This document shows positions 1 through 9,399 of a stretch of 64,000 bases of DNA, piece after piece. The notes under the pieces were generated by a model, which saw only the letters and a list, made by a program, of their open reading frames with translations, was not told the origin of the DNA and ran no database searches. Origin of the DNA: Nakazawaea peltata (taxonomy: Eukaryota; Ascomycota; Pichiomycetes; Alaninales; Pachysolenaceae); NCBI GenBank assembly GCA_001599355.1, contig BCGQ01000005.1, positions 438,222-502,221 on the forward strand. The letters are read 5' to 3'. The stretch's first letter is position 1, and each line of letters opens with the position of its first letter. Position numbers and translations under genes: made by a program.

Positions 1-772
1 CGGCAACATCCTGTCCCAATTTATAGTTACCGATGGCTTTACCCCATTGAACCTTTGATCTATTGATAGGCAATTGTCTTCTCAAGGTTTTGAAGTATTC
101 CTCGTTCAATTTAGAAACGTCTACTAACAACTTCTTTTCAAACTCATCCTCGAATTGGCTGATCTCGTTGACAAGCTTTGTAATAGTAACAGATGACTTT
201 TCTTGAGAGTGAGAAGTTGCCAATCTTACGTTTCCTTCCTCATAGTAGTGAACCTGCACCTTAACAGTACCCTCTAGCGTTTGAGAGCTCTTGTTGTAAA
301 TATATGTGGAAATCCACTTACCGTTATAGTAGTTCTTTGGGTTCAATTTCTCTCCAATGATTATAATGGCCAATTCTTCGTCAGATTTTGGGATTATTGT
401 GTAGTGATAGCTCGAAGGGAAGTGATCCTCAGCGTAGGCGGCAAGACTATCATTGATTTTATCGAACTCATTGTCGAGATCTTCATCGAAATCTTCGATA
501 TCGATGGCAATTGACTTCTCCAAATCAACATTGAACTTCTTTTTCAGCACATAATCCAGATACTTGGCACCTGATTTGTTATAAGCAGATGCAATAGTAT
601 ATGATGATCCCAACTTCAATAATTGGGGAGTCTCAGTAATCAATTCATCGTAAGCAGAGGACAAGTTCTTGGACAGATCATTGAGAATGGATTTGATATT
701 AGCTGATACTTGAGCCAATTCACCTGCTGGTGTGTCTTTGACGAATTCAGTGACGATGGAATCCAGAGACAT
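1..772 (-). CDS. CAP1: F-actin capping protein alpha subunit (partial, 3' end outside window)
   Basis: Alpha subunit of the heterodimeric capping protein that blocks barbed ends of actin filaments at cortical patches; its partner is Cap2. The ATG at 770-772 opens a frame of 257 codons that runs off the left edge. The yeast protein is about 268 residues, so only about ten are missing. Seen directly: the block KVQVHYYEEGNVRL near residues 170-183, and RRQLPINRSKVQW near 233-245, both typical of the CapZ-alpha family. The upstream region (915-1010) is C/T-rich on the sense strand. Identification is secure; the exact C-terminus cannot be seen. Confidence 0.9.
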   Translation of the reverse strand, partial: MSLDSIVTEFVKDTPAGELAQVSANIKSILNDLSKNLSSAYDELITETPQLLKLGSSYTIASAYNKSGAKYLDYVLKKKFNVDLEKSIAIDIEDFDEDLDNEFDKINDSLAAYAEDHFPSSYHYTIIPKSDEELAIIIIGEKLNPKNYYNGKWISTYIYNKSSQTLEGTVKVQVHYYEEGNVRLATSHSQEKSSVTITKLVNEISQFEDEFEKKLLVDVSKLNEEYFKTLRRQLPINRSKVQWGKAIGNYKLGQDVA

Positions 773-1514
773 TATTTAATTGATTGATAAGATGGTGGAT
801 GTCAATCGATTTATATTTACGTTGCTTTAATAAAAGGAGGATTTGAGTGTGTGATTATGATTTCTATTAAGGGAATATTGATAATTTCCTGATGAGGAAA
901 TATGAGATTGGTTAAGGGGCACAGGGAGGAAAAGGAAAAGGAAAATGAGAAAGGGAAGGAGGAGAAAAGGGAGATGGGGGAGCAGACAGTAGGGAGCAGA
1001 CAGCAGCAAGTAGACAGGAGCAAACAAGCTAAACTCTATCATTAAAACAACCTGTGAACTATAAATACCTCAACTTCGTATTGTCTTGGGGCTCAATATA
1101 ACCTTCACAAACACTTCCAACATCTAAAGTTTAATTAACTGCATCTCTTATATAATATATATTACATTATTGATTTGCAATGACAAGAAGGTCCAAAAAA
1201 TGACTCAATAAGGAAATAGATACAACACAACACAATAAAAGACTAAACTTTTGATGACCACTGCTCTCTTTATTGCTCCCTGAAGATCTCTCATCTCGTA
1301 AATGAATTATCTAACCATAACCTCGATCGGCTCCGTTGCACCCCCTGACGTAACCCCTCACCCTCCTGATCTTCCCCAGCACCAGATGCGCAACACTATT
1401 TTTATATAAGAAAAATAGCTTGGGAAAACCAGGCAACCAAGAGACTTGATCTGAATCCCATAGTTAAGCGCCAAGAGTATCGGGTACCGATTCTGTGCAT
1501 TGGAGTACTGCAAA
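773..1514. other. Divergent promoter region between CAP1 and the methyltransferase gene
   Basis: 742 bases with no supported gene. The plus strand at about 915-1010 is almost pure purine with G runs, so it is C/T-rich in the sense direction of CAP1. The short open frames read from this stretch are compositional by-products. The rest is AT-rich and unremarkable. Confidence 0.6.
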
Positions 1515-2588
1515 ATGTTGAGATTGCTGTCCAGAAACATTGATAGACGCATTGGGTCCTCAGTAGTGAGATTGATGTCTTCCGAGGCATCACGCCCGGA
1601 AGTTCATTCCACCTCTTTGAACGCCTTTAACGCTAACCATGCCTTATACGATAAGGTTAGACCTTCGTATGACCCGCGGTTTGCAAATCATTTCTTTAAA
1701 GATTTGGGATTGCTCAATGAGAATTTCGAGTATGGTGGCGATAAGAAAGTATTAGAAATGGCTGCTGGAACGGGATTGTTCACAGAACAAATAGTGAGGG
1801 CGGGGATGGCCGATGATTTGACAATTGTTGAGCCTTCTTCGGGAATGCTTGAGTCACTTACTACTAAATTACCTCAATTGAAAGATGTGAGAGAGGGGAG
1901 CTCGTACGCTATACCAAAAGAGGACAATTCATTTGATGCTGTTATTGTGGCTCAAGGGTTCCATTGGTTTGCCGATAAAGAAAGTTTACAAGAAATCGCA
2001 AGAGTTTTGAAACCTGGGGGAAAACTTGGTTTGATTTGGAATTTCGACATGGCCAGTAGACTGCATATGTTACAAGATGTAGAATTCAGAAATTTCAAAT
2101 TCTTGTTAGATGACGAAAAGTTCAAGTCTATTATTGAAAATTACCTTTTAAACGAGGTCATTGCTAAGGAAATCGAAAAGGGATCTTTGGCCCCAGAGAG
2201 AAGAATTCGTAGGTTGATAGAATTGCTTGCTGCTCAAACTCGTTGGGATATGGTTAGTAATTACGTCAATCAATATGCCGATGACGTACCTCAATATAAA
2301 CATGGAGTGTGGAGAATAATCTTCCACAACCAATCTTTGTTCAAGAACCCCTCTATTCAGGAAGCCTTCACCTTCAGATACCCTAAGATTCCGAGAGAGA
2401 TGGTCTACCCATACTGGGAGTCCAGAAGTTACATTACTGACAAATCTGAAGAGGATAGGATGGCTATTAAACTGAAGATTGAGGAGATGATTGACAGTTT
2501 CGAGGATTTCGCTTTTGCTGATGACTCCAAGAAAGATGTTATGATGTTCTTAGGTACTCATTACTTTATAGTGGATGTTAATAAATAA
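1515..2588 (+). CDS. Class I SAM-dependent methyltransferase, probably mitochondrial
   Basis: Predicted methyltransferase of 357 residues. The open frame continues upstream only to a TTG at 1500, so the ATG at 1515 is taken as the start. Its first 20 residues are basic and hydroxylated with no acidic residue before Asp10, like a mitochondrial presequence. SAM-binding motif I is VLEMAAGTGLFTE (about residues 79-91), followed by the acidic-end motif TIVEPSSGM, then FDAVIVAQGFHWF, and RVLKPGGKLGLIW in the motif III region: the Methyltransf_11 layout. The family resembles fungal Crg1/Tmt1-type small-molecule methyltransferases, but the substrate cannot be inferred. It converges on the aspartyl protease gene with 46 bases between the stops. 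Confidence 0.8.
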   Translation: MLRLLSRNIDRRIGSSVVRLMSSEASRPEVHSTSLNAFNANHALYDKVRPSYDPRFANHFFKDLGLLNENFEYGGDKKVLEMAAGTGLFTEQIVRAGMADDLTIVEPSSGMLESLTTKLPQLKDVREGSSYAIPKEDNSFDAVIVAQGFHWFADKESLQEIARVLKPGGKLGLIWNFDMASRLHMLQDVEFRNFKFLLDDEKFKSIIENYLLNEVIAKEIEKGSLAPERRIRRLIELLAAQTRWDMVSNYVNQYADDVPQYKHGVWRIIFHNQSLFKNPSIQEAFTFRYPKIPREMVYPYWESRSYITDKSEEDRMAIKLKIEEMIDSFEDFAFADDSKKDVMMFLGTHYFIVDVNK

Positions 2589-2634
2589 GTTATAGTATAA
2601 TACAAGATTTCAAAGAAGTAGTGAATTCATTAGC

Positions 2635-3792
2635 TTAAGAAGGGATAGAAGAAGTGATAACTTCAATGTCTTCAGTTCCTGGATCAGTGTTAGCCTGAGC
2701 CAAACCGATCTTTTTATCTTCCAAATCAAAGACAGTATACATAGATCTCAAGGCATTTCCACCAACGATTAATCTATCATCGTTGCTGAAAACTCCTAAC
2801 ATACAGCTGTCAGAAGAGGTTTGGAAGACAAGACTTTTCAAGGCGATCTTGATACGGACTCCACTGAAGTCATAATTTAATTTGATATCTTCATCGATTA
2901 ATGAACAGTCAATGTAGTAGTTTCCGCTGTCGTCCTTGGTAGCATCAAGGGCACTGATCAAAGCGTTGAAACCATCGGTTGTCAAAGAAGTAAGAGAGGT
3001 TCCGGTATCAATAAGAGCAGTTATAGAACTGGAGAATAAGGTCTGAGGCTGAACTCCATCATAAGAGGAATCCAAATTAACACCCCCAACATTTACAGTA
3101 GTAGTATCATCCAGCATGCTGACACTGTACATGGTTCCGGTGTACTTGGAATGGTCGACGGCACCGAACAAAAGAGTACCTTCGTTGTCTCCATAATTAC
3201 CAGCATAGAAGGAGTAACAAATCTTGTTGATAACACCATCAGTCTTCAATCTCTTTGGGAGATTTTCATAGGAAGGACTGCCCCCAGTTTCATCTGGGCT
3301 TACAGTCAATCCCAAAATTCCGAAATCGTGGAAATAATCGTAAACATCAGCAAATTGGTAAGAACTAACAGTGGTATCATCGATAACAAGAGTGTCCTTA
3401 CCCCATCTACCTTTGGCGGTTCCACTACCATAAGTAAGGGAGAAATCTTCATTAAGATCCTCAAAAGTGGATGAGGTTGAGTTATCAAATGTTCCATCTG
3501 GACAGTCAGAGTCCGAACAGTAATCCGAGTTAATAACCCAAGTGGCATCAGATCCAGTATCTACCAACAACTGGATCTCTTGAGAATCCGAACCGAAATA
3601 AAGAGTAGTTAAATAATAAGTCCATTCATCGTTCAAAGATGTCTCTGGAACTCCTCTCTTGTGCAAGTATGATGGGAACAAAGAGAAACCTTTCTTACGA
3701 GAAAGGTCAAACTTCAAATACTTTGGCTGAATAGCCAGTGCACTAACTAAGGATGAAAGGATGGCAGCTGCGGTAACTTGTGAAAATCTCAT
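2635..3792 (-). CDS. Secreted aspartyl protease (pepsin family A1)
   Basis: 385-residue pepsin-type protease. There is a hydrophobic signal peptide at residues 1-20, then a short propeptide ending in Lys45-Arg46, a Kex2-type site. The catalytic motifs are both present: LVDTGSD with Asp78 and LIDTGTS with Asp262. The flap tyrosine lies in LTYGSG near residue 121. One Cys pair follows the first motif (C-x4-C near residues 92-97). The C-terminus is not hydrophobic, so this looks like a soluble secreted enzyme (candidapepsin-like) and not a GPI-anchored yapsin. A TATA element lies about 75 bases upstream. The natural substrate is unknown. Confidence 0.9.
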   Translation of the reverse strand: MRFSQVTAAAILSSLVSALAIQPKYLKFDLSRKKGFSLFPSYLHKRGVPETSLNDEWTYYLTTLYFGSDSQEIQLLVDTGSDATWVINSDYCSDSDCPDGTFDNSTSSTFEDLNEDFSLTYGSGTAKGRWGKDTLVIDDTTVSSYQFADVYDYFHDFGILGLTVSPDETGGSPSYENLPKRLKTDGVINKICYSFYAGNYGDNEGTLLFGAVDHSKYTGTMYSVSMLDDTTTVNVGGVNLDSSYDGVQPQTLFSSSITALIDTGTSLTSLTTDGFNALISALDATKDDSGNYYIDCSLIDEDIKLNYDFSGVRIKIALKSLVFQTSSDSCMLGVFSNDDRLIVGGNALRSMYTVFDLEDKKIGLAQANTDPGTEDIEVITSSIPS

Positions 3793-4946
3793 GGTAGATC
3801 TTCAAAGGGGAAACTATTTTAATCTGAGGGGGGTCAGTGATCGACAGTCGAGGGGATATTGGTCCATTTATAATACCCATTCTCAGGTCCCACATGTAAT
3901 GGTACAGAATGTCATATGTGGGTGAGTCGGTGTTGACATTACAGTCGACTTGAGGTTTCTTTTGTTTCGAATGACAATGCCACCTCTATAATTAATTCAT
4001 AAAGACATTTGTATTTTTTTGCTATTTTCGCTTAGAATCTGGGAAGTCCATGCAAGTTCATGCAGTTACAAGAGCTGTATTAGCTGCATATAATAGAGAA
4101 AACTGGTGAAGTTTCAGCCAGAATCAAGAAGGAGAAGGAAGGAGATAACGCGAGGAGTACAATCGGAATCGACCAGACAAGTGTCACAGGATGCCCTACA
4201 TGAAAGAGATTTACAAGATGACTATTTGAGTTGAGCCGGTTCCCATATATTCTCGACACGATCCACAACGCTAATCAACCATACCTCAGAATCTAACTGC
4301 TCTCACACACTATTTGATAGTTCAACGTATTACATCAGGGGAAAACTTTAAATAAAATTTATTATACAACATAAACACCCCCAATTAAGCCAAAACACAC
4401 ACAAAAAGAAACGAGACCATACCGCATAAGTAGCCTATTAAAAACTTAAAAAACCTTAAGTGTATGCAAGCTCTGTGAGGCACTAAGGGGAAATAACAAG
4501 AGGGTAGACTCGGAGAATAAAGAAGATGGCTGCTATACTACATGAGTCAAAATAATAGTATTGTTAAGAGCAATATTCATGTTTGGTTTTATTGAGAAGG
4601 TTGCTGTCAGTGCCTCTTGTCCTATAATAAGGAGCACTCCAAATAGAACATTGTAAGGTATGCTAAGCGATATGGGTTGTTTTAAATCAACGTACCGACC
4701 GTTGGAAAGGTTGAGATAAGACGAGGCACTGCACCTCGCTACTTTCTTACTTTCACCAGATTTAATCCCAATAGAGGTGTTTTTCAGATTTGGGAGGTAC
4801 GTTTCTTTTTACTTGGAACCTCATTTCTTTTTTTCCGAGTTTTGGTGGGGAGAAAGCAATAAGCGAGCGAATAGGTGGGATTTTATGTTTTATGCATGAT
4901 GATACACAGGAAGTTCTGATCTGAAATGAGCATAAATCGGTGCGAT
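3793..4946. other. Intergenic region with GAGGCACT inverted repeats
   Basis: 1.15 kb upstream of the protease gene with no convincing reading frame. GAGGCACT occurs at 4477-4484 and 4723-4730, and its reverse complement AGTGCCTC at 4609-4616. The last copy also sits in a short hairpin (CGAGG at 4722-4726 pairing with CCTCG a few bases on). A structured RNA is possible but unproven. Confidence 0.35.
3866..3874 (-). promoter_or_regulatory. TATA element of the aspartyl protease gene
   Basis: On the minus strand the sequence reads TATTATAAA, about 75-82 bases before the ATG at 3792, the usual distance for a yeast TATA box. Confidence 0.5.
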
Positions 4947-5345
4947 TTAGTAATCTAACTCCTCTTGCTCCGAGGTATGGCCAAAATTTGAATTATTAGA
5001 TTGCAGTGACTGCTGCCGCAGCTGTGAGGAGAAACCGTTGGAGTTCGATTTCATATTCCGTTCTCTAGCCTGTTCTTCTTGAAACTTGCGCCTGTGCTCT
5101 TCTCTAAATTTCATATACTCCTTTTGTGCGTCTGTAAGGTCTGTGGGTTCGGTTGCTTTTAAATTGTAGTAGTCATTCACCAAGTCGGTTATTGGAAGCG
5201 CCAGTTGAGTTTGCTCACCCTCTTCAGATTCCGGTCTGGGCTCTTGTTCATGATCACTCTCCTCTTCATCAAACTCTATATTCGGCACATCGGGACCAAT
5301 ATACTTCCTGTGAAATTCCTCAAGATCCAGCTTTGATATCGACAT
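4947..5345 (-). CDS. Acidic, probably disordered protein of unknown function
   Basis: 132 residues from a proper ATG at 5343-5345. I do not recognise the family. The N-terminus (LEEFHRKYIGPDVPNIEF) looks like a short conserved peptide. It is followed by an acidic Glu/Asp stretch (about residues 25-45), a charged helical segment (AQKEYMKFREEHRRKFQEEQ, about 74-93) and a Ser/Asn/Gln-rich tail. It lies 101 bases upstream of, and on the same strand as, the GNAT-like gene. Length, start context and codon use argue for a real gene. Confidence 0.6.
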   Translation of the reverse strand: MSISKLDLEEFHRKYIGPDVPNIEFDEEESDHEQEPRPESEEGEQTQLALPITDLVNDYYNLKATEPTDLTDAQKEYMKFREEHRRKFQEEQARERNMKSNSNGFSSQLRQQSLQSNNSNFGHTSEQEELDY

Positions 5346-5446
5346 TACTCTTCTCTTGGGTCTAGTTCAGTCAACAAGAGGCAAATAAAACAAGATCAAA
5401 ATTTACAATCGATGAGCAATATGAGCAATATATTAAAAATGTATAC

Positions 5447-6124
5447 TTAGATAAGAGCCTTCTTCATTAAGGCTAAGCTGAAGCTTCTACTCAGTTCGAC
5501 TCCATCCTCAAACTCAGATCCAGCTACTCTTCCAGTTACTGGATCGATCTCTACAACTATATCTTCCACAGAAGTGTATCCGATTTTTTCGTAAAATGGC
5601 ACTAATTCATGGTCCAGAATTACGTGTGCATAGACAGATTCCCATCTGCCGGGGTAGTGCAGCTTAGTAAAGTTCTCTATCAAGCGTACCAAGGTGGAAC
5701 CAAGTTTTGGGTAGAAAGATGTCAATGCAGTGAGCTCCATAGATGTGGCATCGTGAGGCTTCAAAGCTACAGTACCGACGATCCTCAGAATCATATCATC
5801 GGTGAGATCAAAATTCTTATCGTCGACAAATTTGGTGACGATATCGTCCAGTGTGTAAATTTTAGACTTGTCCTTAGCCCAGTCAATGTTTGGATGAAGA
5901 CATATAGCAAACAAACTCTCCGGCTTACCGTCGATCTCCAAATCTGCCCCCATAGTGTACTTAATTCTCGAAGTCTTGATCACATTATACTTGTATCTTG
6001 GCTTATCGTAGCCTCTATTGATAAGAGGAGTCAATTTCAGCTGCATGCTTGCGCTATTCGGGGAGTTGAAAAGTGTGTCATACGAGAGCACTACAAACTC
6101 TAAAACATCTTTTTCGATAGTCAT
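5447..6124 (-). CDS. GNAT-like protein
   Basis: 225 residues from an ATG at 6122-6124. The C-terminal half has features of the GCN5-related N-acetyltransferase fold: a helix and strand leading to GSTLVRLIENF, then the hallmark LVPFYEKIGYTSVE (about residues 176-189), where an FYEKxGF/Y motif normally closes the acetyl-CoA domain. The N-terminal part is less typical, and the usual R/QxxGxG/A pyrophosphate loop is not clear. GNAT membership is an inference from the C-terminal motif; substrate and activity are unknown. Confidence 0.55.
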   Translation of the reverse strand: MTIEKDVLEFVVLSYDTLFNSPNSASMQLKLTPLINRGYDKPRYKYNVIKTSRIKYTMGADLEIDGKPESLFAICLHPNIDWAKDKSKIYTLDDIVTKFVDDKNFDLTDDMILRIVGTVALKPHDATSMELTALTSFYPKLGSTLVRLIENFTKLHYPGRWESVYAHVILDHELVPFYEKIGYTSVEDIVVEIDPVTGRVAGSEFEDGVELSRSFSLALMKKALI

Positions 6125-6261
6125 TTCGTCTAATTCTAATTTATCCTAAATATCTCGTAACTATTTAAACTCAACCGCCGTTATCAGTTTTGAAAAAAAA
6201 AAATCGGCCAAGGACACTAAGGCGGAAGCGGAGGGGCTTTGATTTTTAAGCAGAAGACTCA

Positions 6262-6750
6262 TCACCACATACCATTATCGACATCATCAGTGCGACTACC
6301 ATCTTCGATCTCGAGGGACTCACCTACCTTCTTGAGCAGAGTATTCATATCCTTGAGTTGATCCCCCACAAGTTTGGTCATCGCAAGATTCAGGAGTCTC
6401 ATCTTTAACTTCAACCTCTTCATTAGCGCATCGAATTTGAGTCCATTTTCCTCGGTGTTATCCACTTGGAGCAGGTCGATTTCCAGCATGAGCTCATTTA
6501 ATGTCAGATATGTAGATTTGAGTTTCGGTGTGAGTGTGGCATGTGCTTCTTCCTCCTCTAGTACATTCATCCATTTTTGAATCAACCCTTTGTAATATCC
6601 CACCACCAAGAACCGCTGGAAAGATATTTGATATCCATACTCTTTTCCTTCTATGTATTCTTTACAAGTATCTTCATTTAGTCCTTTTTCGTAGCCGTCT
6701 TGTTGGAAATTCTCTTCCAAATCTAGTACGTCATCTAGATCGAATGACAT
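6262..6750 (-). CDS. LTO1: Lto1-like protein (Yae1/Lto1 adaptor for cytosolic Fe-S insertion)
   Basis: 162 residues. Near the N-terminus it carries the deca-GX3 type motif of the Yae1/Lto1 family: DGYEKG (residues 18-23) and later EGKEYGYQ (about 34-41), with glycines every fourth position, followed by a helical segment. In yeast the Lto1-Yae1 complex hands the ABCE1 protein Rli1 to the cytosolic iron-sulfur targeting machinery. The family expects a Trp at the very end for recruitment to that machinery, and this protein ends in Gly-Met-Trp. That is strong support. Confidence 0.8.
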   Translation of the reverse strand: MSFDLDDVLDLEENFQQDGYEKGLNEDTCKEYIEGKEYGYQISFQRFLVVGYYKGLIQKWMNVLEEEEAHATLTPKLKSTYLTLNELMLEIDLLQVDNTEENGLKFDALMKRLKLKMRLLNLAMTKLVGDQLKDMNTLLKKVGESLEIEDGSRTDDVDNGMW

Positions 6751-6835
6751 GGTTGTGAGTAGTAGGTTCTCGGTTCTATGTGACTTTGTTTCTCATTAGT
6801 CAGAGCGATGGAGCTGAGCGGTAAATAAATTTTTA

Positions 6836-7016
6836 TAGGAGAGAAAAGGATGAGCAGAGGAGGTAGGGAAACCTGAAGGGAAAATCTGTAGAGAAAATGG
6901 GGAGAATTATAGGAGGAGGATTTACATAGTGAAATACACAGTAGAAAATACATAGTGAAATACATAGCGAAATACATAGTGGATACTACTTAGTAACATA
7001 GTGAAAAATACATAAG
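6836..7016. repeat. Purine-rich tract and imperfect AAATACATAGTG repeats
   Basis: The LTO1/LIN1 divergent promoter. 6836-6918 is purine-rich on the plus strand. 6922-7012 holds about six imperfect copies of a 12-16 base unit close to AAATACATAGTG. Confidence 0.6.
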
Positions 7017-7090
7017 AAATTCTTAGGAAATTCTTAGTGAAAAATACCCAAACTGTTAGTAAAGGCATCTCTCAAACAACCACTCTACCA

Positions 7091-8251
7091 ATGTTCAATT
7101 CGACAGATCCTCTCACTTTAAAGCTGAAAACAATAGAAAAGACAGCATTGAACGAGGAAGAGCAGATCTTGGAGCAGGATATCGAAGATAAGACTAGAAA
7201 GAAACGGAAGCATGAGCTCAAGTTGAACTATGATGAAGACTCATCCGATGATGATTATGTGAAGGAACAAGATGGTGAAGAGGAGAAGAAACAAGACGAC
7301 GAAGACGATGATATGTTCGCTTCAGATGATGAGAAGGAGCCAGGTGATAATGGAGTATCTAGTGAGAAATCCAAGAAACCTAAGGTGTCGTTTATGGATA
7401 TCAACCAGTTCAATAAAGAGATGGAAATAGAAGCTACAGATGAGAGAAGTGAAGTTGAACTGGAGGATGAGGATAATGAAGAACCAGTCGATTACTCTTA
7501 CTATGAGAACCCCGAGGATTTTGATGGGACCAGAAGAGTACCGAAGGTTGAACCCAAAATCGATGCTTTCAACTTAAAAGAAGAGTCAAGTACTGGGCAG
7601 TTTGATGAGGACGGTAACTATATTCGGAATGGAGAGGATTCTGACGAAGAGAACGGAGTCAAAGATGAATGGTATAACGATTATTCAAAGAGACTGGAGA
7701 TAGAGAAAACAAGGCAGGCTCATCTGCAAAGGGAATCTTTATTGAAAGAGAAGCAAAAAGAGAGATCAATTGTACATATAGAGGATCTTCTCTCGGAGTT
7801 GATTATGATATTAGAGCCAGCTGAGACTCCAATGGAAAGGCTTGTGATGTTAAATAAGAAGAAACCAAAGGGGAAACTGAGAAGAAAGGCAAAAGAGCCA
7901 GAGTCTGAGGAAGAAATTGCTCGTAAAAGAGAAGTAGAACAGATCACATCATTACTGACAAAGCTTGTAGCTCAAGGGAGACCCAACGTTTACGACGAGA
8001 GCAGAGAAGAGTTGATGAGACTGTATAAAACCGAAACTGGAGAGCAATTTGAGATCAAAAGAGGAACAAAAAGACCCATCGAAGATGAAGACGATGTGAC
8101 ATACGAGTTCAGATACGAAGGGGATACAGAAATCCATGGAGGATATTCTAAAGATCAAATCTTAGAATGGAAGGAGTCATATTTTGACGAGAATGTACAA
8201 GTACGGAGGACCGGAGAGACCGAGTTCTTAAATATAAATGACTTTAATTAA
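7091..8251 (+). CDS. LIN1: Lin1 / CD2BP2-like protein with C-terminal GYF domain
   Basis: 386 residues from the ATG at 7091. The frame is open upstream to a GTG at 7037, but no ATG precedes 7091. The protein is very acidic with Lys/Arg clusters (KKRKHELK near residue 38) and ends in a GYF domain: YEFRYEGDTEIHGGYSKDQI then WKESYFDENVQVRR, which keeps the aromatic and W/YF pattern that binds proline-rich peptides. Lin1 is the yeast homologue of human CD2BP2, linked to the U5 snRNP and to chromosome segregation factors. The order, a disordered acidic body plus terminal GYF, and the length fit well. It ends 8 bases before the NUR1 stop. Confidence 0.85.
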   Translation: MFNSTDPLTLKLKTIEKTALNEEEQILEQDIEDKTRKKRKHELKLNYDEDSSDDDYVKEQDGEEEKKQDDEDDDMFASDDEKEPGDNGVSSEKSKKPKVSFMDINQFNKEMEIEATDERSEVELEDEDNEEPVDYSYYENPEDFDGTRRVPKVEPKIDAFNLKEESSTGQFDEDGNYIRNGEDSDEENGVKDEWYNDYSKRLEIEKTRQAHLQRESLLKEKQKERSIVHIEDLLSELIMILEPAETPMERLVMLNKKKPKGKLRRKAKEPESEEEIARKREVEQITSLLTKLVAQGRPNVYDESREELMRLYKTETGEQFEIKRGTKRPIEDEDDVTYEFRYEGDTEIHGGYSKDQILEWKESYFDENVQVRRTGETEFLNINDFN

Positions 8252-8259
8252 TATTTTAG

Positions 8260-9156
8260 CTAACGAGTGATGAATTTTTTACTTCTTTGATCTGGGTAGA
8301 ACAGTCGTACGACACCATCGGCATTCCAACCGTCGATACTCTTGTCCATATGAGCACGATTCAAACGTGGGTTGACATATTTTTGGTTGTATTCAGCCAA
8401 GAGGTCTTGATTCAAGATGAATTGATCATGGATTTTTGTCTCAAATTTGAAAATCATCATATAGTATTGGAACAAAGTTAAGATGATCAAAAATACAATG
8501 TTGAGGAACCCAATTGGAGAGATTAAATAAATGAACAACACATTGAGAGGAGAAAATAACAGTGTGAGATGCAATTGAAGAGAAGAAGGATTCCATAAGA
8601 GTAATCTCCATGTCAATTTTGTCTTATTCAGATCAGAATCACTCTTACGAGGGAATGCTCTATTGTAGATTTTCAAGCAGATATATTTCACCAGTCTCCA
8701 AAGGAAATGGGTCTGTAAATCATCAGGATCTACTTCATCTGGCGTATCCAACTCGACTCTGAACAGAGATCCTGTGTTAGGTATACTGTTAATATCTCTA
8801 CCCATCAAGTCATAAACCTTAAAAGAAGTAGCACACAAGAAGAAATTGACTAAACTGACAACGTTCAAGAGGTGATACAAGCACTCCATAGCTATGAAAA
8901 AGGTACTGTAGGATGTCCGAACGCGTAAGGTTCGATAATTATGCGAATGATAACTGTTTATGTACAGCTTTGTCATCACAAGGAGTCCATTTAGCACTAC
9001 GGCAAAATGCCACGCGTACTCGTTGGTCATCTCATCCCAATCGACGAGTTGGAATGACTCATTCCATGAAAGTAGGAGATCATATGGGTAATTTTTGATC
9101 TTTGTAGTAAGAGGGATCTTACGGATCACTTTTGGTCGGCGACGTGGGGTCTCCAT
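8260..9156 (-). CDS. NUR1: Nuclear rim protein Nur1
   Basis: 298 residues. Several hydrophobic segments are visible: about residues 50-65, 88-108, and a strong pair near 197-232 around LLFSPLNVLFIYLISPIG. The pattern of LLLWNPSSLQLHLTLLFSPLN plus an N-terminal basic region matches fungal Nur1, which with Heh1 (Src1) tethers rDNA and silent chromatin to the inner nuclear membrane. It is shorter than the S. cerevisiae protein because it lacks the long C-terminal tail. Assigned from pattern memory, so moderately sure. Confidence 0.7.
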   Translation of the reverse strand: METPRRRPKVIRKIPLTTKIKNYPYDLLLSWNESFQLVDWDEMTNEYAWHFAVVLNGLLVMTKLYINSYHSHNYRTLRVRTSYSTFFIAMECLYHLLNVVSLVNFFLCATSFKVYDLMGRDINSIPNTGSLFRVELDTPDEVDPDDLQTHFLWRLVKYICLKIYNRAFPRKSDSDLNKTKLTWRLLLWNPSSLQLHLTLLFSPLNVLFIYLISPIGFLNIVFLIILTLFQYYMMIFKFETKIHDQFILNQDLLAEYNQKYVNPRLNRAHMDKSIDGWNADGVVRLFYPDQRSKKFITR

Positions 9157-9363
9157 TGGTATTGGAATATCCTCTTCAATGGGACTGTCTTGGTGTTATG
9201 ATGTTTAAGTATTAGTGTGAAAAGAAGGAAGAAGAGCAAAATATCAGTCTGTGGTTGGCTTGCGTTTTGCCTGCGCTTAGCCAGCCCAGTCCGCCCATTC
9301 TGTGAGTTGCGCCGCGCACGAGCAAAAAAGACCCTGTTGCAGATTTGAAGGGACAAATTGATC

Positions 9364-9374
9364 CTTATCTTATC
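9364..9374 (-). promoter_or_regulatory. Two overlapping GATAAG sites upstream of DCG1
   Basis: The minus strand reads GATAAGATAAG, two GATAAG boxes sharing one G, 26-36 bases before the DCG1 ATG. GATAAG is the binding site of Gln3/Gat1-type GATA factors. In S. cerevisiae DCG1 is sensitive to nitrogen catabolite repression, so the site fits the gene. Confidence 0.55.
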
Positions 9375-9399
9375 GAAGGCTTTTGAGGGGTAAATAAAG

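Noticed and set aside
817-1042. Ser/Phe/Leu/Pro-rich short frames upstream of CAP1
   Set aside because: Translations of the C/T-rich promoter tract.
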